The notes below the pieces were generated by a model that saw only the letters and a list, made by a program, of their open reading frames with translations, made no database searches and had not been told where the DNA came from. Positions 61,932 through 64,000 of a stretch of DNA of 64,000 bases are shown one piece after another. Both the position numbers and the translations under genes were made by a program. How positions within the stretch are numbered: the stretch's first letter is position 1; each line of letters starts with the position of its first letter. The stretch is from Monosporascus cannonballus (taxonomy: Eukaryota; Ascomycota; Sordariomycetes; Xylariales). The stretch is from contig QJNS01000326.1 of NCBI GenBank assembly GCA_004154925.1, positions 1 through 64,000 of the forward strand. The letters are read 5' to 3'.

Positions 61932-63058
61932 TTTATATTCGATATTTATTTTAAAATATCTTAGATAATTATGTTAAGAAATACAAATAAAATTAATATT
62001 TTTATCCTTAATTAAAAAAGTAAATATAATAATTAAAAATGGTTAAAAGATTTATTTTCCAAAACGATATAATGGTTTAATTCGTTATCAAAAATATTTT
62101 TAATAAAAACCCAAGTAAAACTTTCGAATTTAAATATATCGGTATATACAAACTTATCAAGAAAATATCAGAAAATAATTACCAATTAGAACTTTTATCT
62201 AAAGTTAAATTCTATTCATTTTTAATATTTTCTTACTTATGTTAATAACGGATGTTATTAAAGTATATACGGAACAAAACGATATAAAAATAAAAAAAGA
62301 AATTATATACGAAATGGAAAGAATTCTTAATATACGAAAGGAAAACGAGTTTACCCAGTACCTGATTAATAAGAAAGATTTTCTAGATTTTGAAAATATT
62401 TAAGAATTTGTAAAAAAAATCTTATAAATATTTAACGTTTGTTAAAACAATTTTATTAACAACGACGAAATCTGAAATCGTATTTTAATTAATATTTTAA
62501 AAAACGGCGTTTGTGGATTAACGAAGTTTTAATTAATAACGTTTATATATTTAAAAACTTAAACCTTTATAATTAGTTTTATATTGCAGCGTTTAAAATC
62601 ATTAAATGCGTTTAAAAATTTAAAAAAAACCGGTTAATAAATTTGTCATTATATATTTTATAATATTGCTGTTAACGATAAATGCAGAATAATCGAGCAA
62701 AAAAATCGGATAAAGTTTTTTCGTTAATTAATTTTTCTTTTTTTAAAGGACGAACTATAATAATATAATAATTAACCCTAGAAATAGAATTATTTGTTCT
62801 ATTATATAACCGGCTACGACGTACATACTTTCTATAACGAAAACCCTTTTTTATTATTTAATAAATAAAACTTTTAGAAAAAATAAAGAAAATACGATAT
62901 AATTTCGAAATGTCTTATGTTAATAAAGTTAATTAAATTATAACGCTATTTCGTATTACGAAAACGACGTTTGAAAATACGATTAAACATAATTAAGGAA
63001 ATAAAAGATTTACCGAAAAAAAGAAAATTTAAGAACAAAGATTTTGGAGACAAAATCG

Positions 63059-63376
63059 TATTATGTTTTAATAAATTACGAGTTTCAACAACGGTCCTAA
63101 TAGAAATTCTCAAAGAAATTAAATAAATTAAATTATGTAGCGGATTCTTAATATATTAGTACAGAACTGATAAGCTAAAATTAAAATATACATATTTGTT
63201 ATTTTTATAATATAAATAATAATATATAGCAATAATAATTCGTTGCCTAAAATATATTTCATATTACGAAACGTAATTAGTTACTATATTTATTATTTAG
63301 ATTCTTACGATACTCCTGCTAACAGAAACTCGTACAACTTAGATTTAATAGTTAGTTAAACTGCTTAGCTGTTATA
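63059..63376 (+). repeat. 3' LTR of the plus-strand Gypsy element
   Basis: TATTATGTTT to AGCTGTTATA. It is about 70 bp shorter than the 5' LTR, mainly because it has fewer copies of the TTACTAAC-type repeat. Confidence 0.65.
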
Positions 63377-64000
63377 TATATATTTTACTATATCGGTTAG
63401 AAGTTCCGAGATAAATAACCTTTATTTATTTCTATTACTTTTTTAATTATTTCTTTAACGCGTTTTATTATTTTTTTAACGTTTTTTAGCCTAATATCTT
63501 AACTTTTCGCATTCTGTATTAAATTCTCTATCGTAATATCTTTTATTCGCATTAGGCTTAACTTATGTTGATAGCTTTATTATTGTTTTTTAATTATTTT
63601 TAAAATATTTTTCAAATATAAATCTTTAATTATGTTTTGTAACCTTTTGAAGTTTTGGTATTTATAAGCCTTATATCTTTTTTTTCTGTAATTAAAATAA
63701 TTAATCAAATTTTAATTTTATTTCTAAATAATATTAAATTTTATAGATCTTAATATTATATCGTAAAAGGTATTATTATGCTAAAAGTTATTAATATTAA
63801 CTATATATCGACATTTATCATCATATCTATTTTTTATATTTTAATACGCCAAATATATTATTCATTATTTATTTTAATTACTTTAATAGTATAATTTACT
63901 AAAAATTTGAATTAAATAATTTTGAATAGAAAATCTTATTAGATCGTCAAAGAACCTAACTATTAATATTTTTTGCTCTTAATGCAACTTAAAAGTTAAC
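63377..64000 (-). pseudogene. gag of the second minus-strand Gypsy element, continuing past the window
   Basis: The sequence resumes exactly where 56801 left off (TATATTTTACTATATCGGTTAG corresponds in other copies to the same gag position) and follows the gag order seen at 28240-28860. The gag start and the LTR lie outside the window. Confidence 0.6.

Larger units (their letters stand above)
56802..63376 (+). mobile_element. Plus-strand Ty3/Gypsy element nested in the second minus-strand element
   Basis: LTRs at about 56802-57190 and 63059-63376 start TATTATGT and keep the shared inner half. Flanks are CGTAT and TATAT, which agree if two RIP-type transitions are allowed. Internal order: gag about 57200-58500, protease region about 59050-59150, RT about 59750-60330, RNase H about 60400-60900 (HxK..NKTN relics), integrase about 60950-62240, chromodomain about 62305-62400 (ERILNIRKENEFTQYLI) and the antisense zone 62410-63050. 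Everything is strongly mutated. A 124-bp solo LTR sits at 61808-61931. Confidence 0.72.

Overview
This window looks like nuclear DNA of a filamentous ascomycete (Pezizomycotina). The only intact gene has short introns with GT..AG ends and CTAA-type branch sites. It and its neighbour are plant-cell-wall carbohydrate enzymes. From about position 4898 the DNA changes abruptly into a very AT-rich stretch in which almost every reading frame is broken by C-to-T and G-to-A transitions (Gln codons turned to stops, Cys and His turned to Tyr). That is the mark of repeat-induced point mutation (RIP) in an AT-rich isochore.

Region 1 (1-4897, normal base composition). A complete five-exon GH127 (DUF1680) beta-L-arabinofuranosidase gene lies on the minus strand (554-2843). 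It is divergent from the 5' part of a CE15 glucuronoyl-esterase gene (4322-4897, plus strand), with about 1.48 kb of shared intergenic DNA. The CE15 copy has an in-frame TGA and stops where the AT-rich block begins, before its catalytic serine, so it is a pseudogene. Together the two suggest a hemicellulose-degrading locus cut by the edge of a transposon-rich block.

Region 2 (4898-34365). An outer Ty3/Gypsy chromovirus-like element of tandem form LTR-internal-LTR-internal-LTR spans 5531-34360, coding on the minus strand, with one 5-bp target duplication (CCGAG) at its two outer ends. Its left unit carries a nested 6,965-bp Gypsy element (10500-17464, plus, 421-bp LTRs, TSD TATTA). Its right unit carries a small gag-only LTR element (21836-30318, 165-bp LTRs, TSD GCCTT), which itself carries a 6,962-bp Gypsy element (23055-30016, minus, 421-bp LTRs, TSD CGTAA). 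The exact duplications give the order of insertion.

Region 3 (34366-44518). Older, more degraded material: a 371-bp solo LTR (TSD AAACC), an integrase/chromodomain/LTR fragment, another LTR, and a different Gypsy lineage (about 39601-44518, plus) with a 124-bp short-LTR insertion.

Region 4 (44519-64000). Two heavily mutated minus-strand Gypsy elements meet at a shared LTR (51549-51940). The second runs off the right edge and is interrupted by a plus-strand Gypsy element (56802-63376). Smaller and less mutated insertions sit inside these: a 515-bp TIR element (44759-45273), a 246-bp TG..CA insertion (48990-49235), a 371-bp solo LTR (52678-53048, TSD TAATG) and a 124-bp solo LTR (61808-61931, TSD TTTAT).

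The most unusual signal is an antisense reading frame in the 3' region of the chromovirus-like elements, between the chromodomain and the LTR. In two LTR subfamilies it carries six positions, Cys or Cys turned to Tyr, spaced exactly as in a Zn(II)2Cys6 cluster (CX2CX6CX8CX2CX6C), followed by charged coiled-coil-like sequence. No tRNA, rRNA or CRISPR was seen.
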